NCBI RefSeq assembly: GCF_021530995.1
Contig: NZ_JADYTF010000009.1
Span: forward strand, 1-53,126
Length of the DNA stretch: 53,126 nt
Origin: Bacteroides caecigallinarum
GTDB lineage: Bacteria; Bacteroidota; Bacteroidia; Bacteroidales; Bacteroidaceae
Direction: 5' to 3'
Numbering within the stretch: position 1 is the stretch's first letter; every line of letters starts with the position of its first letter. The translations under genes and the position numbers were made by a program. Positions 10,440 to 17,809 of the stretch are shown in pieces. The notes under the pieces are model-generated. The model saw only the letters and a list, made by a program, of their open reading frames with translations. It did no database searches and had not been told where the DNA came from.

Positions 10440-10901
10440 ATGGAAGAGAAACTATCTTTGGTGATAACCTTGCCTGAAAGTCTGGCAGGATTGCCTATAC
10501 GATTTGAAGTTAATTCGGGTTGTAGAAATATCGCATTGAACTTAGAATCATCAACCCCTATTAAGAAAAAGTATCTGCTGATATGGAACCAGACAGATTA
10601 TTTGAAAGTGGATGACGAAGATATTCTATGGATTAAGGCTGACGGAAGTTACAGTTGCATCCATTTTAGGGATGGAAACAAAATGATGGTTTCAATCAAT
10701 CTGGCCAATATCATGAAAGACCTCCCTCAGAAAAAGTTTATGAGGATACATCGTTCATATATTGTAAATGTCAGAAATGTTGAAAGTATCGCTGGAAACT
10801 GTGTAAGAATGAACGGCCAATATATTCCGATAGGTCGCGAATACCGCAAAGATTTCTTTGAGCATTTCTCTTTTATCGGTGTCAGAAAGAATCCGTTGTA
10901 A
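10440..10901 (+). CDS. LytTR-domain DNA-binding regulator
   Basis: A 153-residue protein whose C-terminal two-thirds is a LytTR DNA-binding domain. Its hallmarks are ILWIKADGSYSCIHF and KKFMRIHRSYIVNV, then a final YIPIGREYRKDF strand. There is no receiver domain and no membrane segment. The N-terminal ~45 residues match nothing I recognise, so any signal input is unknown. Base composition is clearly AT-richer than the backbone, like the nuclease gene at 32.3 kb. It lies just upstream of the DUF2589 operon, and three near-identical double-repeat operators (10352, 10906, 32169) are its likely targets. Start: ATG 10440; no clear Shine-Dalgarno. Confidence 0.85.
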   Translation: MEEKLSLVITLPESLAGLPIRFEVNSGCRNIALNLESSTPIKKKYLLIWNQTDYLKVDDEDILWIKADGSYSCIHFRDGNKMMVSINLANIMKDLPQKKFMRIHRSYIVNVRNVESIAGNCVRMNGQYIPIGREYRKDFFEHFSFIGVRKNPL

Positions 10902-10905
10902 TGTT

Positions 10906-10938
10906 GTTCATAAAGGATTCCGGCAGTTCGTAAAACAA
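10906..10938 (+). promoter_or_regulatory. LytTR-type operator 2 (DUF2589 operon)
   Basis: GTTCATAAAGG (10906) and GTTCGTAAAAC (10926) are direct repeats exactly 20 bp apart. They begin 5 bp after the LytTR stop codon and end 1 bp before the -33 TTTG of the next promoter. This is the position expected of an activator site. Confidence 0.7.
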
Positions 10939-10939
10939 A

Positions 10940-10971
10940 TTTGCCCCACTTATATGCCTCCCGTAAATTTA
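10940..10971 (+). promoter_or_regulatory. Promoter of the DUF2589 operon
   Basis: TTTG at 10940-10943, a 20-bp spacer, then TAAATTTA at 10964-10971, which matches TAnnTTTG except for the last base. A weak -7 box next to a double operator suggests activator dependence. Confidence 0.55.
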
Positions 10972-11036
10972 CCATCGTAAACCTACAGGTTACATTAAAA
11001 CAATTTATTATTAACAATTAAAAAAAGGAGGTCATT

Positions 11037-11882
11037 ATGGCAATTGACACCACCCCTTCGCAAGTAGCAACCAGTGCACTACAAGCGATTCCCTTCGGTT
11101 CCATTATCGGAGGTCCGTTGAAAGCTGCAATCGAAGCACAGGCTATGGCAGCCCAGACATCATGGCAGTTTATTCAGGAAGTAGGTCTGACGGTTAATCC
11201 GCAGACAAATCAGAAAGAAGCCGTGAACGTATCGTTCCAGTTCATGCAGGACGGACGCATGGTACAGCTGAATGTTCCGTTGCTGACCATTGTACCTATC
11301 CCGTACATTGCAATCCAGAACGTGGACATCAACTTCAAGGCCAACATTTCTGCATCATCTTCTTCGGTTCAGGAGAACACATCTTCTGAGGCGATAGATG
11401 CCGGGGCAAACATCAAAGCCAAAGCCGGCTGGGGACCTTTCAGCGTGGAAGCAGACATGAAAGCCAACTATTCATCCAAAAAGGACTCAAAGGCTACACA
11501 GGATTCACGTTACAGTGTGGAATACACAATGGACGTGGCGGTGAAGGCCGGACAGGACAGTATGCCGGCAGGTCTGGCAAAAGTGCTTGAACTGTTGGGC
11601 AGCGCGATGGATGTCAGCAATCCAAAAGGTACACTTGAAGTCAATGCTCGCAAGTTGACTCTTGACCCGAACGGCAATGCGACTTTGATTGTCACTTACA
11701 AGAACTGCAACGGTCTGTTCGAATCTGAAAAAGTCAAAGTAACAGATGGAAACGGAAATCCTTGCAACGCTACTGAAACCAATGCAGAGAGCGCAGTCTT
11801 TGAATTGAAGGCTATCGGTGATTACACTGTTGAAGTTACTGACAATGCCGACAAAAAGCTGAATGTGAAAGTAGAACAGTAA
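11037..11882 (+). CDS. DUF2589 protein with C-terminal Ig-like region
   Basis: A 281-residue protein with no signal peptide. The N-terminal DUF2589 region has an amphipathic start (GGPLKAAIEAQAMAAQTSW) and the family signature VPLLTIVPIPYIAI near residue 85. The last ~80 residues (from about 200) look like an Ig-like beta domain (NGNATLIVTYKN, then alternating beta strands). DUF2589 has no known function that I am aware of. An unusually perfect Shine-Dalgarno, AAGGAGGT at 11025-11032, stands 4 nt before the ATG; this is rare in Bacteroidales and suggests high translation. It is the first gene of the cassette, about 60 bp after the putative promoter. A second DUF2589 gene lies two genes on. 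Confidence 0.8.
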   Translation: MAIDTTPSQVATSALQAIPFGSIIGGPLKAAIEAQAMAAQTSWQFIQEVGLTVNPQTNQKEAVNVSFQFMQDGRMVQLNVPLLTIVPIPYIAIQNVDINFKANISASSSSVQENTSSEAIDAGANIKAKAGWGPFSVEADMKANYSSKKDSKATQDSRYSVEYTMDVAVKAGQDSMPAGLAKVLELLGSAMDVSNPKGTLEVNARKLTLDPNGNATLIVTYKNCNGLFESEKVKVTDGNGNPCNATETNAESAVFELKAIGDYTVEVTDNADKKLNVKVEQ

Positions 11883-11913
11883 TTCAGATCATTAAAACCT
11901 AAAAAAGAATCTT

Positions 11914-12699
11914 ATGGCTCAATTAAGTACAATTATCAGTTCAATCCTCCGCGATATGGTATCGGCACAACATGAAGCCAACATGTATGCCGCATCGCTG
12001 GAAGAGATTTACAGACGGGACGGACGTCTGGAAAGGTTTCACCTGCCTGCCATTGCGCTCGGTGAACTCGAGCTGGGCATCCAATATGGAGTAAAGGACG
12101 ATTCCGCCCAAAAGGAACAGTTTGAAATCAATTATCCGGCATTGCGGACACTCTCGAAAGAGATCAGTTCGCAGCTTGCCAATACCGTATTGGCCAGTGT
12201 GCTGAAAACATTTCAGGAAGCAATGCCCGCGAACAGCGCTGAAGGGGAGGACAACCCCGTACTCATGCTGAACAGCGCTCCGGATATGAAACGTGATTTT
12301 TGTGCCTATCTGAGTCGTAAGATTCTTAAATCATTCCGTGAGTCATTCCTCACACTTATCAACGACGACGGTACTGCCAACCGGGGGCAAATCATGAAAT
12401 GCGTGATTTCGACCTGCGAGGAAGAAGTACTTAACAACAAGGATTTCAATTTTCATTTTGACCAGGCGGGCGGCACTTTACTCCGCGAAAAGGTAAGGCA
12501 GGACATCCGCCAGTCGGTCAAGACGGTGCTGGACGAGTCCCTGAAGGATTTGGACTTGAAACGCAAGAAATTCGTTCCTTCTCTTGATGTAACGGTTAAT
12601 TCGGAAGAAATAGCGAAACTTCCTGACGAATGTGTCCACACACTCCATCTGAAACTTGACCCTCGCGACATCAGGCTATATCAGGATGAGAACAAATAA
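11914..12699 (+). CDS. Unknown protein of the DUF2589 cassette
   Basis: A 261-residue, mainly helical, acidic protein with no signal peptide or membrane segment. It begins MAQLSTIISSILRDMVSAQH and has the motif HLPAIALGELELGIQYGVKD (residues 43-62), which I cannot place in a named family. Its C-terminus (LHLKLDPRDIRLYQDE) is beta-like. It sits 31 bp after the first DUF2589 gene and 31 bp before the second, so the three products are probably made together and may form a complex. The function is unknown. Confidence 0.75.
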   Translation: MAQLSTIISSILRDMVSAQHEANMYAASLEEIYRRDGRLERFHLPAIALGELELGIQYGVKDDSAQKEQFEINYPALRTLSKEISSQLANTVLASVLKTFQEAMPANSAEGEDNPVLMLNSAPDMKRDFCAYLSRKILKSFRESFLTLINDDGTANRGQIMKCVISTCEEEVLNNKDFNFHFDQAGGTLLREKVRQDIRQSVKTVLDESLKDLDLKRKKFVPSLDVTVNSEEIAKLPDECVHTLHLKLDPRDIRLYQDENK

Positions 12700-12730
12700 A
12701 TTCAATCGTACAACATAAAACCCCATAATC

Positions 12731-13369
12731 ATGGCAAGTGAGAATAACCAAAAGAACATCAGCAGCCAAGTGATGGAACTGAAAGACCTTATTTCCGGCC
12801 CGTTGGTTGCCACAATAGACGCGGATACCATTTCCGCCAGAAGGTATCTGAGCTACCTGATAGAACTGGCATTTGAAGAATACGACAAGGAAACGGGCAA
12901 GGGCGGCAAGTTACGGACACTTGATTTCACATTCACGAGCCAGGATGTGAATGGCACACATCTGCAAAGAATCAGCATTCCGCTGCTGACCCTTGTCCCG
13001 CTTCCTCTGTTGCAGGTAAAAGAAGCGGATTTCGATTTCGACATACAGGTCGTAGATGCGATCAGTGCGGACAAGGATGCCACATTTTCATTTAAGAAAG
13101 GTGAACCCCAATCGGAAGAAGACAGCAACGACGGTGTCAAACTGCGTGTATCTATGGCTCCAAGCAGTGCCAGCGGCAGTGTGAAGACGACAACGCAACA
13201 ATCGCTGACAGCCAATATGAAGATAAAAGTCAAGATGCAGCAGGCTGACATGCCCGGTGGTGTGGCGAACCTGCTTCATCTGACAACCAACAATCTTCAG
13301 ATAGAAGATATAAACGGTCCATCTTCAGAAAAAGAAAATAAGGAGGAAGAAGGAAATGGCAAACAATAA
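12731..13369 (+). CDS. Second DUF2589 protein
   Basis: A 212-residue paralog of the first DUF2589 protein. It shares the N-terminal helical block (LISGPLVATIDADTISARRY) and the signature IPLLTLVPLPLLQVKEADFD near residue 83, and it ends after a mid-region like the first protein's MPAGLAKVLELLG (MPGGVANLLHLT). It lacks the Ig-like C-terminal domain and instead ends in an acidic tail (SSEKENKEEEGNGKQ). It has no signal peptide and overlaps the next gene by 14 bp. Two unequal DUF2589 paralogs in one operon suggest a hetero-oligomer; this is inference. Confidence 0.75.
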   Translation: MASENNQKNISSQVMELKDLISGPLVATIDADTISARRYLSYLIELAFEEYDKETGKGGKLRTLDFTFTSQDVNGTHLQRISIPLLTLVPLPLLQVKEADFDFDIQVVDAISADKDATFSFKKGEPQSEEDSNDGVKLRVSMAPSSASGSVKTTTQQSLTANMKIKVKMQQADMPGGVANLLHLTTNNLQIEDINGPSSEKENKEEEGNGKQ

Positions 13370-13589
13370 TCAACAAGAACAACGTGTTCCGGGGTTTGCC
13401 TGTCCGCAATGCGGCAGATTCATTGCCACGAGTATAACAGAATTGCTTTCGGCTACCTATCTGCAATGTCCGTTTTGCCATTTGAGACTGAACATTGACC
13501 GCCGGCAGTCTTCCAAAGCATTGAACGCCCTTGCCAAAGTGGAGGCGGCACGTCTGAATGTGGAAAAAAAGAGCAAGTTCAACAGATAA
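13356..13589 (+). CDS. Small zinc-ribbon protein
   Basis: A 77-residue protein with two CxxC pairs (CPQCG at residues 15-19 and CPFCH at 40-44), the spacing of a zinc ribbon. A basic C-terminal helix follows (about residues 50-77). The ATG lies inside the 3' end of the DUF2589 gene and is preceded by AAGGAGG (about 13340-13346), so it is translationally coupled. The role is unknown; it could be an assembly or nucleic-acid-binding partner. Confidence 0.7.
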   Translation: MANNNQQEQRVPGFACPQCGRFIATSITELLSATYLQCPFCHLRLNIDRRQSSKALNALAKVEAARLNVEKKSKFNR

Positions 13590-13598
13590 AAAACGCTC

Positions 13599-14126
13599 AT
13601 GGAAAAAAAAGGAACATGGAAACGGGTCAAGTCCACCATACACCGATGGTACGTTGCGTTTTTGCGCTCACTGGGACTCCGGAAAGAGGAACCCTATGAG
13701 AACAGGCATACCGATACCCCGCCGGATTCTCCCGGTGTACCTCCGGTTCCGATGCCGGACATTCCGCCCCTTTCTCCTGAAGGATTCCCCGAAAGCAGCA
13801 TTTCTGCCGACATCATCTGCAAACGGCTGGAACATTTGAGCAAAAAACGGCTCTTTTCCGTACGGAAGAACGGCAACCGTGCGGAATGGAAGGTACGTCC
13901 GGCAAATTTTGTGGACGCCTATCTTTTCCTGCTCAGCATACCTCGTGTAGAAGTGTCGCGGTTGACAACCCGGCGTATAGGGGACAAGACCGTAATCAGT
14001 GTCTCGTTTCAAGACGGAGGAAAAATTGAACTGATCAACAAAAAAATACTCTCGGAGAAAAAGCTTTTCCTTCGTCTGACGAAAGGGAAAGAGTGTTTGT
14101 TAACCATATATTTTATCAACTCTTAA
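13599..14126 (+). CDS. Unknown protein of the DUF2589 cassette
   Basis: A 175-residue protein with a very basic N-terminus (MEKKGTWKRVKSTIHRW), a Pro-rich linker (about residues 41-64) and a compact C-terminal domain of about 105 residues (NRAEWKVRPANFVDAYLFLL onward). It is 9 bp after the zinc-ribbon gene. No family recognised. The layout suggests a docking N-terminus and a folded C-terminal module. Confidence 0.65.
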   Translation: MEKKGTWKRVKSTIHRWYVAFLRSLGLRKEEPYENRHTDTPPDSPGVPPVPMPDIPPLSPEGFPESSISADIICKRLEHLSKKRLFSVRKNGNRAEWKVRPANFVDAYLFLLSIPRVEVSRLTTRRIGDKTVISVSFQDGGKIELINKKILSEKKLFLRLTKGKECLLTIYFINS

Positions 14127-14138
14127 AAAATGTAATTT

Positions 14139-14474
14139 ATGAATCCATTTGAAAAATGTCTGGACGGACAGTCCGAAATGCTGGTGGCTTGTGCAACCAT
14201 GCTGGAAAAGTATGTGTCAAAGTATCCGCAGACAAAAGGTAATGTAAAGTTCAACGATGAAGACATGAAGCTGTGGAAAGAGAAGTTCTACCCGTCATTG
14301 GTGGAAAGCGGTCCGCAACTTCCCGACAACCTGTTTTTCGACCCTTCGGGAAAGAACAAGGACATCGGTATCGGTAAGGACGGCGAGTTCAGCGCAACTG
14401 AACTGTTCCAGTTCCTTTACCGGGTATATAAAGCCCTGTATGAGGTTACAGCTATGAACAAAGGATTGATATAA
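14139..14474 (+). CDS. Unknown small acidic protein of the DUF2589 cassette
   Basis: A 111-residue protein, apparently helical, beginning MNPFEKCLDGQSEMLVACAT, with no signal peptide. It is 12 bp after the preceding gene. A terminator-like hairpin follows, so it closes the first transcriptional block of the cassette. Function unknown. Confidence 0.65.
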   Translation: MNPFEKCLDGQSEMLVACATMLEKYVSKYPQTKGNVKFNDEDMKLWKEKFYPSLVESGPQLPDNLFFDPSGKNKDIGIGKDGEFSATELFQFLYRVYKALYEVTAMNKGLI

Positions 14475-14494
14475 TGCCGTTTCATATCGTCCTG

Positions 14495-14538
14495 AGGAGC
14501 GTGCGGAAAAAGCATTGAGGGGCTCGCCGCTCCTTTTC
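14495..14538 (+). terminator. Possible attenuator before the muramidase gene
   Basis: AGGAGCG (14495-14501) can pair with CGCTCCT (14528-14534), followed by TTTT. The 26-nt loop and short T run suggest partial termination, which would lower muramidase relative to the upstream genes. Confidence 0.45.
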
Positions 14539-14571
14539 ATTTTAACAACATAACCATTAAAAAAAAAGATT

Positions 14572-15372
14572 ATGCAAACAATCAGATTAAATTCGACCGG
14601 TCCGGACGTGGAACTGCTCCAACAACTTCTCTGCAAGTGGGGATATAAGGTGAACGGAACAGGTGTTTTTGACGCGGAAACGGATGCTGCCGTCCGTAAA
14701 TTCCAGCGTGACGGACGACTGGACGCCGACGGCATAGTCGGCAAATGTACCTGGGACTTGCTTCAGAACGAGGATGCCCGCGCCCTTTCTTCCTATCGCA
14801 TCAATGATGCCGATTATGAGAGAGCAGCCGGTCTGCTCGGCGTGGAAGTGGCAGCGGTCAAAGCCGTTCTTGAAGTGGAAACTGGCAATAAGGGCGGTTT
14901 CCTTTCCCCCGGGCATCCTACCATACTTTTTGAAGGCCACATCTTCTGGAGCCAGTTGAAGGAAAGAGGTATCGACCCGGAGAAATACCGGAAAGGAAAC
15001 GAGGATATTCTTTATCCGAAGTGGGACAAAAGCCACTATAAGGGCGGCATAAAGGAATATGACCGTCTGGAGAAAGCCCGTGCCATCCATCGTGAAGCCG
15101 CCGATTCTTCCGCAAGCTGGGGGCTGGCACAGATCATGGGATTCAATTACAAGGCTTGCGGCTGCAAGAATGTAAGCGAGTTCGTCGGTGACATGACGGA
15201 AAACGAGGGCAGGCAGCTGGATCTGTTCGTCCGCTTCCTGCAAGGGAACAAATGGGACAAGTATCTCCGTACACTTGACTGGAAAGAGTTTGCCCGTCAT
15301 TACAACGGTCCGTCTTATGCCCAGAACCAATATGACATGAAATTGGAAAATGCGTACAAGAAGTATAAATAA
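14572..15372 (+). CDS. Endolysin-like N-acetylmuramidase with peptidoglycan-binding domain
   Basis: A 266-residue cell-wall hydrolase without a signal peptide. Residues about 5-64 form a PG_binding_1 domain (GPDVELLQQLL, VRKFQRDGRLDADGIVG). Residues about 75-263 match the N-acetylmuramidase (DUF3380) family of phage endolysins, with a probable catalytic Glu in VLEVETGNKGGF (E101 or E103) and ASWGLAQIMGFNY downstream. Lack of a leader means it needs a holin-like route, another secretion path or lysis to reach the wall. It overlaps the next gene by 23 bp. Sharing an operon with DUF2589 proteins, and probably a regulator with a CdtB-like nuclease, is notable (see findings). Confidence 0.85.
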   Translation: MQTIRLNSTGPDVELLQQLLCKWGYKVNGTGVFDAETDAAVRKFQRDGRLDADGIVGKCTWDLLQNEDARALSSYRINDADYERAAGLLGVEVAAVKAVLEVETGNKGGFLSPGHPTILFEGHIFWSQLKERGIDPEKYRKGNEDILYPKWDKSHYKGGIKEYDRLEKARAIHREAADSSASWGLAQIMGFNYKACGCKNVSEFVGDMTENEGRQLDLFVRFLQGNKWDKYLRTLDWKEFARHYNGPSYAQNQYDMKLENAYKKYK

Positions 15373-15811
15373 TCCGGTATGTTACGCCGTCCTGCGTATG
15401 TTTATCCTGATGTTGCTTGTTTTGTCGGCAGGCGACATCAGGTCATTTGCGTCTGAGCAAGGGGATTCCGACAGCATCCTTGCCGTCCTTTTCCCGAACG
15501 GCAAGGCCATCGGTCAGCCCTATACACGCAACTGCACGGACATCAGGATGGTTCGTGTGTTCAGCGAGGACGAAGCCTACGGCATTTTCAGGCGTCTGTG
15601 CGGGAAAGAGTATATTTTTCCGGTGAGTGACGGAAGGTATCATTACCATGCGTGCCTGCTTGCCAAGCCATATACCGGTTATCTGCTTTACAGTTTTCAT
15701 GTGAAGCCCGACACTTATGAGGTCGGTGTCATTTATGTGCATTCACCCGAACTTCGTAAACTCGGGATAAAGGAGCTTCATTTAGTAAAAGCCATAAAAA
15801 TAAAGAAATAA
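15350..15811 (+). CDS. Small exported protein of unknown function
   Basis: A 153-residue frame. Its N-terminus has a hydrophobic signal-like segment (MFILMLLVLSAGDIRSFASE), cleavable near ASE. Two starts are possible: 15350, overlapping the muramidase gene, or ATG 15398, which gives a standard signal peptide. The mature part is small and basic at the C-terminus (KAIKIKK) with two Cys. No family recognised. Being coupled to a muramidase it could be a periplasmic partner or immunity-type protein; this is a guess. Confidence 0.65.
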   Translation: MRTRSINNPVCYAVLRMFILMLLVLSAGDIRSFASEQGDSDSILAVLFPNGKAIGQPYTRNCTDIRMVRVFSEDEAYGIFRRLCGKEYIFPVSDGRYHYHACLLAKPYTGYLLYSFHVKPDTYEVGVIYVHSPELRKLGIKELHLVKAIKIKK

Positions 15812-15927
15812 TCCATTGTTCTTTGACATACATATGAAAAATAAGGGGGGTAGATGATAAAAAGCTCTGATTAGAGGCCTAATACGAACGGATTTTTGTA
15901 AATTCGCAAAATTTTTAGAAATCCGAA

Positions 15928-17067
15928 ATGATAATACAAGGTCCTGAAATATATTATGCGGCATCCTGCCTGATACTGGTCGTTACGTCACTGTTTTGTG
16001 CGTTGGTGCGTTATTTCCACATGTGCCGTCCGTTTGACGAGGAAGAAACCTATTTTTATCCGGCCCGCAAGCTCATCACGATTGTCTATGCCTGTTTTGC
16101 CTTGCCTGTGGTATGGCTTTTCCGCATGGACAGCCCGGACGCATACTTCTTTATGCGTGTTTTTCTTATGCTGCTGTTGCCCGGTGCGGGCGTGTTGTCG
16201 TTCCGCCGGTTTTTCTTCAGCAAGACAAGACACCGCAGACTGATATTTGTATTGTCCGGTATCATTCCTCTTGTCATTATACTGGTCTGTTGGATATACG
16301 GCTGGATTGGTGGAGATACCCTCCACCGCCATCGTGATATGCTTCTTCTCCTTATCGGAGGATATTCCCTGCTGCTTACAGCCATGCTGTTGCATACCAC
16401 AAGCTGGCTGTTGCGCCAGATTCGCCTACACATGCAGGAAGAATATTCCAACAGTGAAGATTTTCCGGTACGTTTTGCCGGTTTTGTCGTATTCATGCCG
16501 GTGCTGTATCTGGGAGCCGCATGGTGGCTGTTTATCACCGGCGACCATAATTATAACATGTGGTTCCAGCTGGTCATTTCTGTCATGCACATCGTACTTT
16601 TGATACGGATATTGCATCCGCAACGGAAAGAATACAGGGAAGTGGTGGAAGAAGCGGAAGAACTCATAGCGGAAAAAATAGAAACGGTACTGTCCGACCG
16701 GGGAAGCGGCAGCAGCCTGCTGTCTGTTGATGCCAAGGATGAACTGGAAGCGAAAATACGGGCAGCATTGACCGAGGACAGGCTTTACCTGAATCCGAAC
16801 CTGAAAATCGGCGAACTGGCAGATGCGGTAAAGAGCAACCGGAAATATGTATCCATTGTCATGAAAGAACGTTTCGGTTCCTTTTATAAGGAACTGAACC
16901 GGCTCAGGATTGAGGCCGCTGTCCGATACCGGGAAGAACACCCTTCGGCAAGCCGTGAAGACATTGCCACACATTGCGGTTTTTCCAATGTAAGGACTTA
17001 CAGCCGAAACCTGAAATCCGGGATGCAGGACAAGAATACAGAAGGACAATTTAAGGAAATTCCCTGA
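15928..17067 (+). CDS. Membrane-anchored AraC-type transcription regulator
   Basis: A 379-residue protein. The N-terminal ~230 residues contain about six hydrophobic segments (for example YYAASCLILVVTSLFCALV and GIIPLVIILVCWIYGW). The C-terminal ~100 residues are an AraC-type helix-turn-helix domain (LKIGELADAVKSNRKYVSIV, then IATHCGFSNVRTYSRNLK). Such membrane HTH_18 proteins commonly stand beside fimbrillin loci in Bacteroidales. The fimbrial module starts directly downstream, and direct repeats of TGAATTGTCC overlap and follow its stop codon (17065-17132), making it the likely regulator of that module. Its signal is unknown. A degenerate match to the LytTR half-site (ATTCGCAAAA, 15902) lies before its start. 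Confidence 0.85.
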   Translation: MIIQGPEIYYAASCLILVVTSLFCALVRYFHMCRPFDEEETYFYPARKLITIVYACFALPVVWLFRMDSPDAYFFMRVFLMLLLPGAGVLSFRRFFFSKTRHRRLIFVLSGIIPLVIILVCWIYGWIGGDTLHRHRDMLLLLIGGYSLLLTAMLLHTTSWLLRQIRLHMQEEYSNSEDFPVRFAGFVVFMPVLYLGAAWWLFITGDHNYNMWFQLVISVMHIVLLIRILHPQRKEYREVVEEAEELIAEKIETVLSDRGSGSSLLSVDAKDELEAKIRAALTEDRLYLNPNLKIGELADAVKSNRKYVSIVMKERFGSFYKELNRLRIEAAVRYREEHPSASREDIATHCGFSNVRTYSRNLKSGMQDKNTEGQFKEIP

Positions 17068-17132
17068 ATTGTCCCTCATTATGAGCATTTTTCCTTGAAT
17101 TGTCCTTCAAATTTTCTAAGATTGTCCTCTCA
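17065..17132 (+). promoter_or_regulatory. Direct-repeat operator array for the fimbrial module
   Basis: TGAATTGTCCCTCA (17065), TGAATTGTCCTTCA (17096) and AGATTGTCCTCTCA (17119) are direct repeats. An inverted copy GGACAAT lies at 17044-17050 inside the end of the AraC gene. They precede a -7 box. Binding by the adjacent AraC-type protein is inferred. Confidence 0.55.
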
Positions 17133-17150
17133 CTTTCCGTTAAAATCCGC

Positions 17151-17158
17151 TAACTTTG
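17151..17158 (+). promoter_or_regulatory. -7 box of the fimbrial module promoter
   Basis: TAACTTTG is a perfect Bacteroides -7 box. No TTTG stands at the right distance upstream; the third operator repeat ends 18 bp before it. An activator-dependent promoter is likely. It leaves a leader of about 320 nt before the first small ORF. Confidence 0.55.
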
Positions 17159-17321
17159 CAAGCGGAATTTAATAATTGAATGACAATGTATTCCGATTTA
17201 CAATCAGTTTTGGGAAATAGGGTAATGTGTTCAGGCAACATTCCGTTGTCCGCTGCATCGTGCATATACCTGTATTCAAAAAAGTGTCTTGTAAATTTGG
17301 ATATGTGTGAGATTTGTGTAA

Positions 17322-17344
17322 ACACACACACACACACACACACA
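17322..17344. repeat. (AC)n dinucleotide repeat
   Basis: About 11 perfect AC units inside the long leader between the fimbrial promoter and the first ORF. It is a slippage-prone tract and is not in a coding frame that I can support. Confidence 0.9.
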
Positions 17345-17399
17345 TTGCGACCGGCGTATCTTCGCGCGTTAATATACTTATTATCATCAATACATGCAA

Positions 17400-17438
17400 G
17401 GGTGGAAACTCCTTTTTACGGGAGCTTTCCGCCCTTTT
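17400..17438 (+). promoter_or_regulatory. Leader hairpin before the small ORFs
   Basis: GGGTGGAAACTCC (17400-17412) pairs with GGAGCTTTCCGCCC (17421-17434) with one bulge and one G-U pair, then TTTT. It could be an attenuator or an mRNA 5' stabiliser. Apart from the promoter, the AC repeat and this hairpin I see nothing in 17068-17481. Confidence 0.45.
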
Positions 17439-17481
17439 CCGTATTCGTATGCCCCGTTTAACCCATTAAAACAAAAGTCGT

Positions 17482-17619
17482 ATGAATACCGAAATAACCA
17501 TTATAGCAAGTATATTCCTGTTGCTGGGCGGACTGGCAGCGTTTCCGTTTACGCTCGATTACAGCAATACTTCATGGATGCCCCGTTGGATAATAGACAA
17601 ATTGACGTATATTAATTAA
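17482..17619 (+). CDS. Small single-pass membrane protein
   Basis: A 45-codon frame beginning MNTEITIIASIFLLLGGLAA, followed by a polar tail with three Trp/Tyr-rich turns (SWMPRWIIDKLTYIN). The hydrophobic stretch (residues 5-23) predicts one membrane segment or an uncleaved signal. It is 17 bp upstream of the microprotein gene and therefore probably co-transcribed with it. No family recognised. Coding status is supported only by length, composition and placement. Confidence 0.45.
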   Translation: MNTEITIIASIFLLLGGLAAFPFTLDYSNTSWMPRWIIDKLTYIN

Positions 17620-17636
17620 CCATAATAAATAAAAAA

Positions 17637-17786
17637 ATGCAAGACAATAAAAAAATAACAAGCCTTGAGAGCTACGAAGCTCCCAAATGTGAGATTATTG
17701 AAATACAGAATGAAGGCGTGCTGTGCGGCAGCGATTACAGTGCCACACACCGTGGTTTTGAAGACAGCGACGAAGTGATTTGGTAA
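17637..17786 (+). CDS. Cys-containing microprotein (YEAP...GFED...W type), copy 1
   Basis: A 49-residue peptide. Its core YEAPKCEIIEIQNEGVLCGS and its end GFEDSDEVIW closely parallel a 41-residue peptide encoded at 19478. Small peptides of this kind (YE-x-P, a GVLC-like Cys, acidic tail, terminal W) occur near fimbrillin genes in Bacteroides genomes as I remember, without known function. It has two Cys and no signal peptide. It lies 23 bp before the LRR fimbrillin gene. Two similar copies flanking one gene strongly support it being coding. Confidence 0.75.
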   Translation: MQDNKKITSLESYEAPKCEIIEIQNEGVLCGSDYSATHRGFEDSDEVIW

Positions 17787-17809
17787 ATTCTGAACAAATA
17801 AATATAACA

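Noticed and set aside
10220-10477. 85-codon ORF before the LytTR gene
   Set aside because: It overlaps operator 1 and the LytTR start, has no recognisable domain, and its codon pattern looks random.
15902-15911. Fourth LytTR half-site (ATTCGCAAAA) before the AraC gene
   Set aside because: The partner half-site 20 bp upstream matches poorly and no promoter follows at the right distance; too weak to call.
17780-17809. Earlier start for the LRR fimbrillin
   Set aside because: ATG 17810 gives a standard lipoprotein signal; the extension overlaps the microprotein stop and spoils the signal.
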